A stretch of DNA of 39,054 nucleotides. Origin: an uncultured Sterolibacterium sp. GTDB lineage: Bacteria > Pseudomonadota > Gammaproteobacteria > Burkholderiales > Rhodocyclaceae. Every line of letters starts with the position of its first letter. Positions within the stretch are counted from its first letter, which is position 1. This document shows positions 23,629 through 31,646 of this stretch, piece after piece. Both the position numbers and the translations under genes were made by a program. The notes beneath the pieces were generated by a model. The model did no database searches. It was given only the letters and a program-made list of their open reading frames with translations, and had not been told where the DNA came from. The stretch covers positions 1 to 39,054 of the forward strand of contig CAIVDC010000007.1 of the NCBI GenBank assembly GCA_903904605.1, in the 5' to 3' direction.

Positions 23629-24627
23629 TTACGCCGTCACCGTCGCGACTACGCCGTCGGGGGTGACGAATATCGCCTTGTCGCCGCCGCCGGCCTTGAG
23701 TATGGCCTGGCGCCGTTCGACCGGCGCCATGAGCATGGCGGTCGACAGGCCATCGGCGGCGATGCCGGTATCGGCCACCACCGAAACGCCGACCATGGCC
23801 TTGGCCGTGGCGCCGGTGCGGGTGTCGAAGATGTGGGTGAAGCGCCCGGCTTCGTCGAAAATCGTGCCGTAGCCGCCGGAAGTCGACACGCACTTGTCGA
23901 CCACTTCCAGGGTGGTGATCGCCTTGCTGTTGTCGGCCGGATTGGCGATGGCGATGCGCCAGGCCGAGCCATCGGGCTTGGTCGACAGGGCGCGCGGCTC
24001 TCCCATGTCCACCAGCATGCGTTCGAAGCCGTGGGCGCGCAAGAGATCGGCCACGCGATCGGTGATATAGCCCTGGGCGCCGCTGTTCAGGGTCAGCCCC
24101 ATGCCTGGCCGGGTCAGGACGATGCGGCCCCCGGCGCGGTCGATGTCCACGGCACGCCAATCGACCAGTGCCAGGGCTGCGGCGCGATCCGCGGCCGAGG
24201 GTCCGGCCGGATCCGGCTTGGCTGCGGTGAAGTGGCTGAAATACAGGTTCCAGAGCGGCTGCACGGTCGGATCGTAAACGCCGTCGCTCAACTTGGCCAG
24301 GGACAAGGCCCGCTCGAGCATGGCCATCAGGTCGGCCGATGCATTCTCGATCCTGCCCTGGCGGTTCAGCACGGAGATGTCGCTGTCGGCACGATAGACG
24401 CTGAATACAGCCTCGAGGCGCTGCAGTTCGGCCAGCGCCGCGGCGATGGCCCTCTGCGCGAGCCCCTCGTCGGTGTGGTAGAGCTGGATCGAGGCCGGGG
24501 CGCCCAGCGAAGTGCCGTCCCAGCGCGCCAGTCTGGCCTCGGATCCGCCGGCTTTGAGCAGCAGCGGCAGGCCGACGGCGGCGGCAGTGAAGGTGATGAA
24601 GCGACGACGGGACAAGGTGATGGACAT
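23629..24627 (-). CDS. apbE: FAD:protein FMN transferase (ApbE family), Tat signal
   Basis: A 332-aa flavin transferase that moves FMN from FAD to Thr/Ser in target proteins outside the cytoplasm; RnfG and RnfD encoded downstream are the obvious targets. The N-terminus has a Tat-type signal, SRRRFITFTAAAVGLPLLL (residues 6-24). Family blocks are FSVYRADSDISVLNR, SDGVYDPTVQPLW, LNSGAQGYITDRVADLL, the VDMGEPRAL stretch (a variant of the usual GG-containing motif), THIFDTRTG and AADGLSTAM, the last near the Mg-binding site. The start ATG precedes the Tat motif by six residues. It is the promoter-proximal gene of the rnf operon. Confidence 0.94.
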   Translation of the reverse strand: MSITLSRRRFITFTAAAVGLPLLLKAGGSEARLARWDGTSLGAPASIQLYHTDEGLAQRAIAAALAELQRLEAVFSVYRADSDISVLNRQGRIENASADLMAMLERALSLAKLSDGVYDPTVQPLWNLYFSHFTAAKPDPAGPSAADRAAALALVDWRAVDIDRAGGRIVLTRPGMGLTLNSGAQGYITDRVADLLRAHGFERMLVDMGEPRALSTKPDGSAWRIAIANPADNSKAITTLEVVDKCVSTSGGYGTIFDEAGRFTHIFDTRTGATAKAMVGVSVVADTGIAADGLSTAMLMAPVERRQAILKAGGGDKAIFVTPDGVVATVTA

Positions 24628-24835
24628 GGTGGAACCTCGACTAAGCGACCTTCGGCCAGCCCGGAAGGTGCGTGACTCCGATGAGTGCAATAAATTTCAT
24701 TATGCGAAATCGTCTCTCACGTTGCAGACGATACAGGCGGGAATGTTATTACTGGCGTCCGGCGCTGATTTGACGCATGTCAAAGGTAACCGCTGACAGG
24801 AGGAAAAAGGCACCCAGGACTCCACGCAACGGCCA
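24628..24835. other. Promoter region of the apbE-rnf operon
   Basis: Non-coding stretch between divergent units. It holds an FNR/CRP-family box at 24769-24784 and an inferred minus-strand -10 at 24743-24748, leaving a leader of about 108 nt before apbE. On the plus strand there is an AGGAGG at 24799-24804, but no start codon at a suitable distance follows it. Nothing else was recognised. Confidence 0.6.
24743..24784 (-). promoter_or_regulatory. FNR/CRP-family box and -10 element of the apbE-rnf promoter
   Basis: TTTGACGCATGTCAAA at 24769-24784 has the core TTGAC-N4-GTCAA, close to the FNR consensus TTGAT-N4-ATCAA and to Dnr/Anr-type sites. On the minus strand a TAACAT hexamer at 24748-24743 falls exactly where a -10 should be if the box is centred at -41.5 (class II activation), which puts the start near 24735. 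On the plus strand no comparable -10 exists at that distance, so control of apbE-rnf is favoured over the divergent genes. Confidence 0.6.
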
Positions 24836-24988
24836 ATGACAAGGGGTAAACCCTGCTCTGCTCGGTATTTACCGGAACGCCGGCATGGTTATTATCGCCT
24901 TTTGGACAAGACACGCGGCATCGTCGCCGAGACGCCCGATGATATCCTGTGCGATATCGATCAGGCACTCTTCGCGAGCTCGGCCTGA
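24836..24988 (+). CDS. Possible small protein (50 aa)
   Basis: An ATG-started open frame of 50 codons ends 15 nt before the DUF2802 gene. Its C-terminal half (LDKTRGIVAETPDDILCDIDQ) is acidic, helix-like, and uses GC-rich third positions like the neighbouring genes, which suggests real coding. Against it: no good ribosome binding site before the ATG, and the first 20 residues look basic and random, so an internal TTG at 24904 could be the true start. No family recognised. Confidence 0.35.
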   Translation: MTRGKPCSARYLPERRHGYYRLLDKTRGIVAETPDDILCDIDQALFASSA

Positions 24989-25003
24989 GGGAGCAGGAAG
25001 AGC

Positions 25004-25483
25004 ATGGATTTCACTGCAATCGGCTGGCGCGGACTGATCATGGTCGGAGTGGCAATCGCTGCCCTTGTTCTGGGCGCCGCGCTGCTGCGCCTGAGCCGGC
25101 TCCGGCGCGACAAGCCGCGCCAGACTGCCGCGGCGACGGAGCCGATGCTGGCTCCTCTTCCGGAAGCGCCGGTCATCACGCCCCAGGCGTCGGACTTCGG
25201 CGAACAGCTGTTCCGCTCCGGCGTCGAAGCCGAGTTGCAGCAGTTGCGCAGCGAGGTGGCTGCGCTCAAGGAGGAACTGAAGCTGATCAAGGCGGCGCGT
25301 CGCGTTTCGCCGCAATACAACGAAGCGATGATGCTGGCGCAGCGGGGCATGGATGCGCAGAGCGTCGCCGACCAGTGCGGTATCTCCGTCGGCGAGGCAG
25401 AACTGGTTCTGGCACTCAGCCGAAACAAGCAGGAGTACGAAGACGATGGCGACAACGACACCCCCTGGCCGGCCGGCAGCTGA
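25004..25483 (+). CDS. DUF2802 domain protein with membrane anchor
   Basis: A 159-aa protein. One membrane segment (about residues 10-28) is followed by a basic stretch, a linker, a short coiled coil (ELQQLRSEVAALKEELKLIKAAR, about 76-98) and a C-terminal DUF2802 module with a helix-turn-helix look: YNEAMMLAQRGMDAQSVADQCGISVGEAELVLAL (105-138). The family is widespread in proteobacteria and lacks a defined function. AGGAAGAG precedes the ATG. The 3' end overlaps the SPOR gene by 38 nt, so the two are co-expressed. Confidence 0.85.
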   Translation: MDFTAIGWRGLIMVGVAIAALVLGAALLRLSRLRRDKPRQTAAATEPMLAPLPEAPVITPQASDFGEQLFRSGVEAELQQLRSEVAALKEELKLIKAARRVSPQYNEAMMLAQRGMDAQSVADQCGISVGEAELVLALSRNKQEYEDDGDNDTPWPAGS

Positions 25484-26195
25484 GCCGCCCGAAGGCGACG
25501 AGCTGAGTCGCCGCCTGTTGAAGCGTGCCGGGCTGGCTCTGGTGCTGATTGCGGCCCTGCTCGGCGTATTGGCGCTGTTCGATGCGCAGAATGCCTCGCC
25601 GCCCAAGGTCGTGATCGCGCCGCCCGCCGCGCCGCCGCCGCCCCCCCCGGAAGCCAAGCCTGCAGAGGCGCCGCCGTCCCCGCCGGCCGTCGCCGTGCCC
25701 CCTGCGAAGACCGCGGAAGCCCCGGCTCAAGCAGAGATGAGCGCCGCGCCAACTTCGCCGCCTGCGCCGCCTGAAGGGGTCAAGCGGCCGGCGGCCAAAC
25801 CGGCTCCGGTACGTCCGGCGGCTAAGCACAGCGAGCCGGTGACGGCTGCCAAAACGAAGCCCAGCGAGCCGGTGGCCGCGGTCAAGCGGCCGGAAGCGGC
25901 GGCAGCACCGGTCCGGGGACCGCACGTCGGCGCTCCCGCGTCGCGGCCGCTGACCCGGGCCGCCGAGGCGGTGCGCGCCTTCGTGCTGCAACTGGGGGTG
26001 TTCAACGATACCGCCAATGCCGAGAAGCTCCGTGCGAAGCTTGAACTCAACGGCATCCCCTCGCAGATCGAGGCCCGCGTCCAGGTCGGTCCGTTCCGCA
26101 CCCGGCAGGAGGCCGAAGCGGCGCGCGAAAAGCTGAAGGCGCTGGGCATGGAGTCCGGCGTGCTGATGACCGTGAAAAGACAACTTCAGGAATGA
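25446..26195 (+). CDS. SPOR-domain membrane protein
   Basis: A 249-aa bitopic protein: short cytoplasmic N-terminus, one membrane segment (about residues 27-45, [19 protein letters not shown]), a long proline/alanine/lysine-rich periplasmic linker (50-165), and a C-terminal SPOR domain (about 172-245) with [21 protein letters not shown] and [27 protein letters not shown] domains bind septal peptidoglycan lacking stem peptides, so a role at the division site is likely. The start ATG has AGGAG upstream. The C-terminal VGPF and repeated glycine pattern are intact. Confidence 0.92.
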   Translation: MATTTPPGRPAAEPPEGDELSRRLLKRAGLALVLIAALLGVLALFDAQNASPPKVVIAPPAAPPPPPPEAKPAEAPPSPPAVAVPPAKTAEAPAQAEMSAAPTSPPAPPEGVKRPAAKPAPVRPAAKHSEPVTAAKTKPSEPVAAVKRPEAAAAPVRGPHVGAPASRPLTRAAEAVRAFVLQLGVFNDTANAEKLRAKLELNGIPSQIEARVQVGPFRTRQEAEAAREKLKALGMESGVLMTVKRQLQE

Positions 26196-26199
26196 GCCC

Positions 26200-26586
26200 A
26201 TGAATCGACAAATCATCTCGACCGCCGCCGCCCCCGCCGCTATCGGCCCGTATTCGCAAGCGGTGAGAACCGGCGCCACGGTCTACCTCTCCGGCCAGAT
26301 CGGCCTCGACCCGGCCAGCATGATCCTGGCCGCCGGCATCGACGCCCAGATCGGACGCGTCTTCGAGAACCTCAAGGCAGTGGCCGAAGCGGCCGGCGCG
26401 ACGCTCGACGACGCCGTCAAGCTCAACATCTATCTCACCGACCTCGCTCATTTCGCCAAGGTGAACGAAGCGATGGCGCGCTACTTCAGGGAACCTTATC
26501 CGGCGCGTGCCGCGGTCGGCGTGAAGGAGCTGCCGCGGGGCGCGCTGGTCGAAGCCGATGGCGTTCTGGTGATCGGTGAGCGGTGA
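26200..26586 (+). CDS. ridA: RidA family enamine/imine deaminase
   Basis: A 128-aa RidA (YjgF/YER057c/UK114) family protein, which hydrolyses reactive 2-aminoacrylate and related imines released by PLP enzymes. The expected residues are present: AIGPYSQAV (14-22), [11 protein letters not shown]103 in the [12 protein letters not shown] block and E118 in LVEADGVL. It would form a trimer in the cytoplasm. It lies 4 nt after the SPOR gene and overlaps the recG start by 11 nt. Confidence 0.94.
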   Translation: MNRQIISTAAAPAAIGPYSQAVRTGATVYLSGQIGLDPASMILAAGIDAQIGRVFENLKAVAEAAGATLDDAVKLNIYLTDLAHFAKVNEAMARYFREPYPARAAVGVKELPRGALVEADGVLVIGER

Positions 26587-28615
26587 AAGAAAGTCCGGCC
26601 CGGGCGGTGCATCCTCGCAACTCGCCGCCAAACTCGCCAAGCTGGGACTGAAGGGCGACGCCGATCTCGTCCTGCACCTGCCGCTGCGCTACGAGGACGA
26701 AACCCGGATCACCCCGATCGCCGACGCCCTGCCGGGCATGCCGGTGCAACTGGAGGTCGAGGTGCAAAGCGCCGAAACCGCTTTTCGCCCGCGCCGTCAA
26801 TTGCTCTGCCGGGTGCGCGACGATTCCGGCATGCTGCTGGTGCGCCTGATCAACTTCTATCCGAGCCAGCAGAAGCAGTTCGCGTCGGGGGCCAGGCTGC
26901 GCCTGTTCGGAGAGGTGCGGGACGGCTATTTCGGGCCCGAACTGGTGCATCCGCGGGCCCATTCGGTGCTCGCCGGAGAGGCGCTGCCGCAGGCCTTGAC
27001 GCCGGTCTATCCGACCACCGCCGGCCTCTCCCAGACCACGTTGCGACGCCTGATCGGCCAGGCGCTGAGCCGCGCCGATCTGGCCGACACCCTGCCGCAG
27101 GCCCTGCGCGCGCGCCTCGCGCTGGCCCCCTTCGCCGACTCGCTGCGCCTGCTCCATCAGCCGCCCGCTTCGCTGACCGGTGAAGAGTTCGCGGCGGTCA
27201 ACGGCCAGGCTTGGCGCCGCATCCGGTTCGACGAACTGCTGGCGCAACAACTCTCCCTGCGTCGCGCCTACGCCGCCCGCCGCGCCCGCGGTGCGCCGGC
27301 GTTGGCGGCGACAGGCCGGCTCACCGGGCGCCTCCTGGCGGAACTGCCGTTCCGCTTGACCGATGCGCAGCAGCGTTGCTGGAACGAGATCGGCGCCGAC
27401 CTCGGCCGGCCCCATCCGATGCAGCGCCTGCTCCAAGGCGACGTGGGCAGCGGCAAGACCGTCGTGGCCGCCTTGGCGCTCTTGCAGGCGGTGGAAAACG
27501 GCTGGCAGGGGGCGCTGATGGCGCCCACCGAAATCCTCGCCGAACAGCACTGGCAAAAGCTCAGGCAATGGCTCTCGCCGCTCGGGATAGAAGTCGCCTG
27601 GCTCTCCGGAAGCCTGAGACGGGCGCAGAAGTCGGCGATGCAGGCCGCCGTCAAGGAGGGCCGCGCCATGATTGTCGTCGGCACCCATGCGCTGATCGAG
27701 GCGGGAGTGGACTTCCCGCGCCTGGGACTGGCGGTGATCGACGAGCAGCACCGTTTCGGCGTGCACCAGCGCCTTGCCTTGCGCCAGAAGGGCATCAGCC
27801 CGCACCAGCTGATGATGACGGCGACGCCCATTCCGCGCACCCTGGCGATGAGTTATTACGCCGACCTGGACGTTTCGGTGGTGGATGAACTGCCGCCCGG
27901 GCGCACGCCGGTGCTGACCAAGCTGGTCGCCGAAGCCCGCCGCGAGGAGGTCGTGGCGCGGGTCCGCGCCGCCTGCGCCGCCGGTCGCCAGGCTTACTGG
28001 GTCTGTCCGCTGATCGAGGAATCCGAAACACTGCAATTGAAGACCGCCCTGGAGACCTTCGAGCGCCTCTCCGTCGAATTGCCGGAGCTTGCCATCGGCC
28101 TGGTGCACGGCCGCCTCAAGGCCGGCGAGAAGTCGCTGGTCATGGCGGCCTTCGTTGCCGGAGAAATCCAGCTGCTGGTGGCGACCACCGTGATCGAGGT
28201 CGGCGTCGATGTGGCCAATGCTTCGCTGATGGTGATCGAGCATGCCGAGCGTTTCGGTCTTTCCCAGTTGCACCAGCTGCGCGGCCGCGTCGGGCGCGGC
28301 GTCGCCGAATCGGCCTGTATCCTGCTTTACGCCGGACCGCTGTCGGAGGCGGCGCGGCAGCGGTTGAGAGTCATTTTCGAGAATTCCGACGGCTTCGAGA
28401 TCGCCAAGGCGGATCTCGTCCTGCGCGGTCCGGGCGAATTCATCGGCGCCCGCCAGAGCGGCGCCCCGCTCCTGCGCTACGCCGACCTCGAGGACGAGGA
28501 CCTGGTCGCGGCGGCGCGTGCCGCCGCCGAGCAACTGCTGAGCGAAGATGCGCCAGCGGCCGCGACGCATCTGGCGCGCTGGTTGGCCGGGCGCGAGGAG
28601 CTGCTCAAGGCCTGA
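26576..28615 (+). CDS. recG: ATP-dependent DNA helicase RecG
   Basis: A 679-aa superfamily-2 helicase that remodels stalled replication forks and Holliday junctions. The N-terminal wedge (OB-fold) domain includes [13 protein letters not shown] and [20 protein letters not shown]. The helicase core has Walker [10 protein letters not shown] near residue 286, the DEQH box in [13 protein letters not shown] near 387, motif [13 protein letters not shown], and motifs V/VI in [16 protein letters not shown] and [11 protein letters not shown]. The C-terminal segment [23 protein letters not shown] is RecG-specific. The start is GTG inside the ridA 3' end; length fits the family (about 690 aa). Confidence 0.97.
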   Translation: MSGERKSGPGGASSQLAAKLAKLGLKGDADLVLHLPLRYEDETRITPIADALPGMPVQLEVEVQSAETAFRPRRQLLCRVRDDSGMLLVRLINFYPSQQKQFASGARLRLFGEVRDGYFGPELVHPRAHSVLAGEALPQALTPVYPTTAGLSQTTLRRLIGQALSRADLADTLPQALRARLALAPFADSLRLLHQPPASLTGEEFAAVNGQAWRRIRFDELLAQQLSLRRAYAARRARGAPALAATGRLTGRLLAELPFRLTDAQQRCWNEIGADLGRPHPMQRLLQGDVGSGKTVVAALALLQAVENGWQGALMAPTEILAEQHWQKLRQWLSPLGIEVAWLSGSLRRAQKSAMQAAVKEGRAMIVVGTHALIEAGVDFPRLGLAVIDEQHRFGVHQRLALRQKGISPHQLMMTATPIPRTLAMSYYADLDVSVVDELPPGRTPVLTKLVAEARREEVVARVRAACAAGRQAYWVCPLIEESETLQLKTALETFERLSVELPELAIGLVHGRLKAGEKSLVMAAFVAGEIQLLVATTVIEVGVDVANASLMVIEHAERFGLSQLHQLRGRVGRGVAESACILLYAGPLSEAARQRLRVIFENSDGFEIAKADLVLRGPGEFIGARQSGAPLLRYADLEDEDLVAAARAAAEQLLSEDAPAAATHLARWLAGREELLKA

Positions 28616-28658
28616 GTTGGTCGATACAATAGGCGATCCGTCGTCTCGTGAGGCAGCC

Positions 28659-29588
28659 ATGAAGCAGAAGAAAATCAAGGGGGTGCTCGCCCCGGTCATC
28701 ACGCCTTTCCGGCAGGACCTGAGCCCGGACGGCGGGCGCTTTGCCGCGCACTGCAAATGGCTGCTTGCGCAGGGCGCGAGCGGCCTGGCGATTTTCGGCA
28801 CCACCAGCGAAGCCAATTCGCTGTCGGTGGATGAGCGCATCGTCCTGTTCGACGAACTGCTCGCCGCCGGTGTCCCGGCCGAACGGCTGATGCCCGGTAC
28901 GGGTTGCTGCGCGCTCACCGACAGCGTCAGGCTCGGCCGCCATGTCGTGGCGAAGGGCTGCGCCGGGGTGCTGATGCTGCCGCCCTTCTACTACAAGGGA
29001 GTGCCCGAGGCGGGCGTGTTCAGGAGCTTTGCCGAGACCATCGAACGGGTGGGCGACGCGCGTCTGCGGATCTACCTCTATCACATCCCGCAGGTGAGCC
29101 AGGTGCCGATCCCGATTGCCCTGATCGAACGGCTGCGCTCGGCCTATCCGACGGCCATCGCCGGAATCAAGGACAGTTCCGGCGATCCCGCCAACCTGCG
29201 CGCCTTGCTCGATGCCTTTGCCGGCACCGATTTCGACGTCTTCCCCGGTTCTGAACTGCTCCTCCTGGAAGGCCTGCGACACGGCGGCGCCGGCTGTATC
29301 ACCGCGACCGGCAACGTCAATCCGGGGCCGATCGCCAAGCTCTACGACAACTGGCGCTCGGCCGATGCCGACGCGATGCAGGCCGGTCTCGATGCGCTGC
29401 GCCGCGCGATCCAGGCTTTCCCGATGATTCCGGCGGTCAAGGCGACCGTGGCGCATTGCACCGGCGATGACGCCTGGAGCCGGGTGCGGCCGCCGCTGGT
29501 GGAACTCGACGCCGGCGAAAAGGCGCAACTGGCGGCAGCGCTGCATAAGCTCGGTTTCGAGATGCCCGGCATCGCGTCGCTGGGCTGA
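28659..29588 (+). CDS. DapA-like Schiff-base aldolase/lyase family protein
   Basis: A 309-aa TIM-barrel protein of the dihydrodipicolinate synthase / N-acetylneuraminate lyase superfamily. The Schiff-base lysine is K171 (AGIKDSSGD) and the active-site tyrosine Y141 (IYLYHIP). The substrate loop reads FGTTSEANSLS instead of the GTTGE of true DapA, so lysine biosynthesis is unlikely; it probably acts on another 2-oxo acid. GSELLLLEGLRHGGAGCITATGNVNP is a second family block. The ATG follows GAGGCAGCC. The gene precedes a Tat-signal FAH-family gene; a shared degradation pathway is possible but unproved. Confidence 0.88.
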   Translation: MKQKKIKGVLAPVITPFRQDLSPDGGRFAAHCKWLLAQGASGLAIFGTTSEANSLSVDERIVLFDELLAAGVPAERLMPGTGCCALTDSVRLGRHVVAKGCAGVLMLPPFYYKGVPEAGVFRSFAETIERVGDARLRIYLYHIPQVSQVPIPIALIERLRSAYPTAIAGIKDSSGDPANLRALLDAFAGTDFDVFPGSELLLLEGLRHGGAGCITATGNVNPGPIAKLYDNWRSADADAMQAGLDALRRAIQAFPMIPAVKATVAHCTGDDAWSRVRPPLVELDAGEKAQLAAALHKLGFEMPGIASLG

Positions 29589-29648
29589 TTCAGCGCAAGT
29601 GTGACCATTCCGATTCACCGTAACATCAACCAATGAGGCACGACCATC

Positions 29649-30713
29649 ATGGAATACGCAAGACGGCAGTTCATCAAATTGGGCGCTACGGTTGCCGCCG
29701 GCGCCGCGCTCTCAGGCAACGCGCTCGGCGCCCAGGAGGGCCGGGACGCCAATCCCATCCCCGGTGAAATACCGGCGATCAAGGGCCTGCGGCTGGTCAG
29801 CTTTTCGCCGGACGGGAAGGCGCCGGCACGGGTCGGCGCGGTACTGCCGAACGGCCGGGTGGTCGACCTCGCGGCCGAGGCCGGCCGGTCCGGCAAGAAA
29901 CTGTCCTTCGATCCGCGCCAGATGCTGTCGTTGATCGCCGCCGGCGACAAGGGTCTGGCCGAGGTCAGCGCCCTGGTGGCCAAGGCGGCCAAGACCAAGG
30001 GCGCCCTGCAGGTGCAGGACGTGCGCCTGTTCTCGCCCATTCCCAATCCCCGCGCCAACATCTACTGCGTCGGCTGGAACTACCTGGAGCATTTCGAGGA
30101 AGGCAAGGATGCCCGCGCCGACAAGGCGGTGGTCAAACTGCCGGAACACCCGGTATTCTTTTCCAAGGCGACGCACACCATGAACGGGCCGTACGATCCC
30201 ATTCCTTTCGATCCGGCGGTGTCCACGCTGATCGACTGGGAGGGCGAACTCGCGGTGATTATCGGTCGTCGCGGCAGCAATATCTCCGAGAAGGATGCCA
30301 TGGACTACGTCTACGGTTACAGCACCTACAACGACACGACCGCCCGCGACGTCCAGCAGAAACGCCATGGCGGCCAGTGGTTCAAGGGCAAGAGCCTGGA
30401 CGGTCACGGCCCCATGGGCCCCTGGATCGTGACGGCCGGCGAACTCGATCCGACCAAGCTGCATCTGGTGACGCGAGTCAATGGCGTGGTCAAGCAGGAC
30501 GCCAGCACCGGACAGATGTATTTCAAGATTCCGCAGATCATCGCCGAATTGTCCCTGGGGCTCACCCTGGAGCCCGGCGACGTCATCGCGACCGGCACGC
30601 CGCCCGGCGTCGGGTTTGCCCGCAAGCCGCCGGAATTCCTGAAGCCCGGCGATGTCATGGAGACCGAAATCAGCGGCATCGGCCTGATCCGGAACACCAT
30701 CCGGGCCGCGTGA
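29649..30713 (+). CDS. Fumarylacetoacetate hydrolase family protein with Tat signal
   Basis: A 354-aa FAH-family enzyme (C-C bond hydrolase, decarboxylase or hydratase class). The fold is recognisable from [10 protein letters not shown] (139-148), the metal ligands E198 and E200 in [11 protein letters not shown] and D229 in [27 protein letters not shown], and the closing [17 protein letters not shown]. Unusually, the N-terminus ([21 protein letters not shown]) is a twin-arginine signal with a cleavable AxA-like site near ALGAQ, so the enzyme should be periplasmic, unlike most FAH proteins. Active-site residues appear intact. The substrate is unknown. Confidence 0.88.
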   Translation: MEYARRQFIKLGATVAAGAALSGNALGAQEGRDANPIPGEIPAIKGLRLVSFSPDGKAPARVGAVLPNGRVVDLAAEAGRSGKKLSFDPRQMLSLIAAGDKGLAEVSALVAKAAKTKGALQVQDVRLFSPIPNPRANIYCVGWNYLEHFEEGKDARADKAVVKLPEHPVFFSKATHTMNGPYDPIPFDPAVSTLIDWEGELAVIIGRRGSNISEKDAMDYVYGYSTYNDTTARDVQQKRHGGQWFKGKSLDGHGPMGPWIVTAGELDPTKLHLVTRVNGVVKQDASTGQMYFKIPQIIAELSLGLTLEPGDVIATGTPPGVGFARKPPEFLKPGDVMETEISGIGLIRNTIRAA

Positions 30714-30726
30714 ACCGGACCCTGGC

Positions 30727-31599
30727 GTGAAGCTGGAAGCGCTGGCGGGGAGGCTCGGGCACTACGAGCGTCTGATGCGGCTGGACAAGCCGATCGGCAC
30801 GTTGCTCTTGCTCTGGCCGACTCTGTGGGCGCTTCTGATCGCCGGAGCGGGCCGGCCTAGGCCCTTCGTGGTCTGGATCTTCGTGCTCGGCACGGTGCTG
30901 ATGCGATCGGCCGGTTGCATCATCAACGACTATGCCGACCGCGACTTCGACGGGCAGGTCGAGCGCACCAGGGAGCGGCCGCTGGCGACCGGTGCGGTAT
31001 CGACGAAGGAGGCGCTGCTCCTGGCCGCGCTGCTGGCGCTCGCCGCCTTCCTGCTGGTCCTGCCGCTCCACCCGCTGGTCTGGAAACTGGCCTTGGTGGC
31101 TCTTTTCCTGGCCGTCAGCTATCCGTTCACCAAGCGTTTCCTGGCCCTGCCGCAGGTCTATCTCGGCGTCGCCTTCGGCTTCGGCATCCCCATGGGCTTT
31201 GCCGCGGTGCTGGGCACCGTGCCCGCGTCCGGCTGGCTCCTGCTCCTGGCCAACATCTTCTGGGCCATGGCCTACGATACCGAGTATGCGATGGTCGATC
31301 GCGACGACGATCTGAAGATAGGCATCCGTACCTCGGCCATCACCTTCGGCCGCTTCGACTTGGCCGCCGTCATGGTCAGCTATGCGGCGATGCTGTTGAT
31401 CCTGGGCTGGCTGGGTAGCCGGCTTCGCTGCGGGGTTCCCTATTTCGCCGGCCTCGCCATTGCCGCGGGCCTCATGGGCTACCACTACCGGTTGATCCGC
31501 GAGCGCAGCCGTGAGGGTTGTTTCAAGGCCTTTCGGCACAACAACTGGGTAGGGGCGGCGATCTGCGCCGGACTCGTCGCCGACTACTACCTGCGCTAG
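30727..31599 (+). CDS. ubiA: 4-hydroxybenzoate polyprenyltransferase
   Basis: Integral membrane prenyltransferase (290 aa, about eight to nine membrane segments) that attaches the polyprenyl tail to 4-hydroxybenzoate in ubiquinone biosynthesis. The two Asp-rich motifs are complete: NDYADRDFD (N67-D75, with ERTRERPL after it) and [19 protein letters not shown], which bind Mg2+ and the prenyl diphosphate. The early block [19 protein letters not shown] is diagnostic. The start is GTG, 13 nt after the FAH-like gene. It converges with the hybrid kinase gene. Confidence 0.96.
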   Translation: MKLEALAGRLGHYERLMRLDKPIGTLLLLWPTLWALLIAGAGRPRPFVVWIFVLGTVLMRSAGCIINDYADRDFDGQVERTRERPLATGAVSTKEALLLAALLALAAFLLVLPLHPLVWKLALVALFLAVSYPFTKRFLALPQVYLGVAFGFGIPMGFAAVLGTVPASGWLLLLANIFWAMAYDTEYAMVDRDDDLKIGIRTSAITFGRFDLAAVMVSYAAMLLILGWLGSRLRCGVPYFAGLAIAAGLMGYHYRLIRERSREGCFKAFRHNNWVGAAICAGLVADYYLR

Positions 31600-31607
31600 C
31601 CGGCCGG

Positions 31608-31646
31608 CCGATCTTATCGGGCCCCCGGGAGTTCAGCCGCGGGGGC
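31608..31646. terminator. Inverted repeats between the convergent ubiA and hybrid kinase genes
   Basis: Two dyads follow ubiA: CCGAT-CTT-ATCGG (31608-31620) and GCCCCCG / CGGGGGC (31621-31646, 12-base loop). The second runs into the last codons of the kinase. Both could end ubiA transcription, but there is no U-run, so this is only a candidate. Confidence 0.35.

Noticed and set aside
25620..25900. Proline/alanine/lysine-rich stretch as a tandem DNA repeat
   Set aside because: It is a low-complexity linker of the SPOR protein with no regular DNA repeat unit.
26486..28918. 810-codon open frame on the minus strand opposite recG
   Set aside because: High GC content gives long antisense frames; its translation is low-complexity, rich in Arg, Gln and Gly, and recG on the other strand has all helicase motifs.
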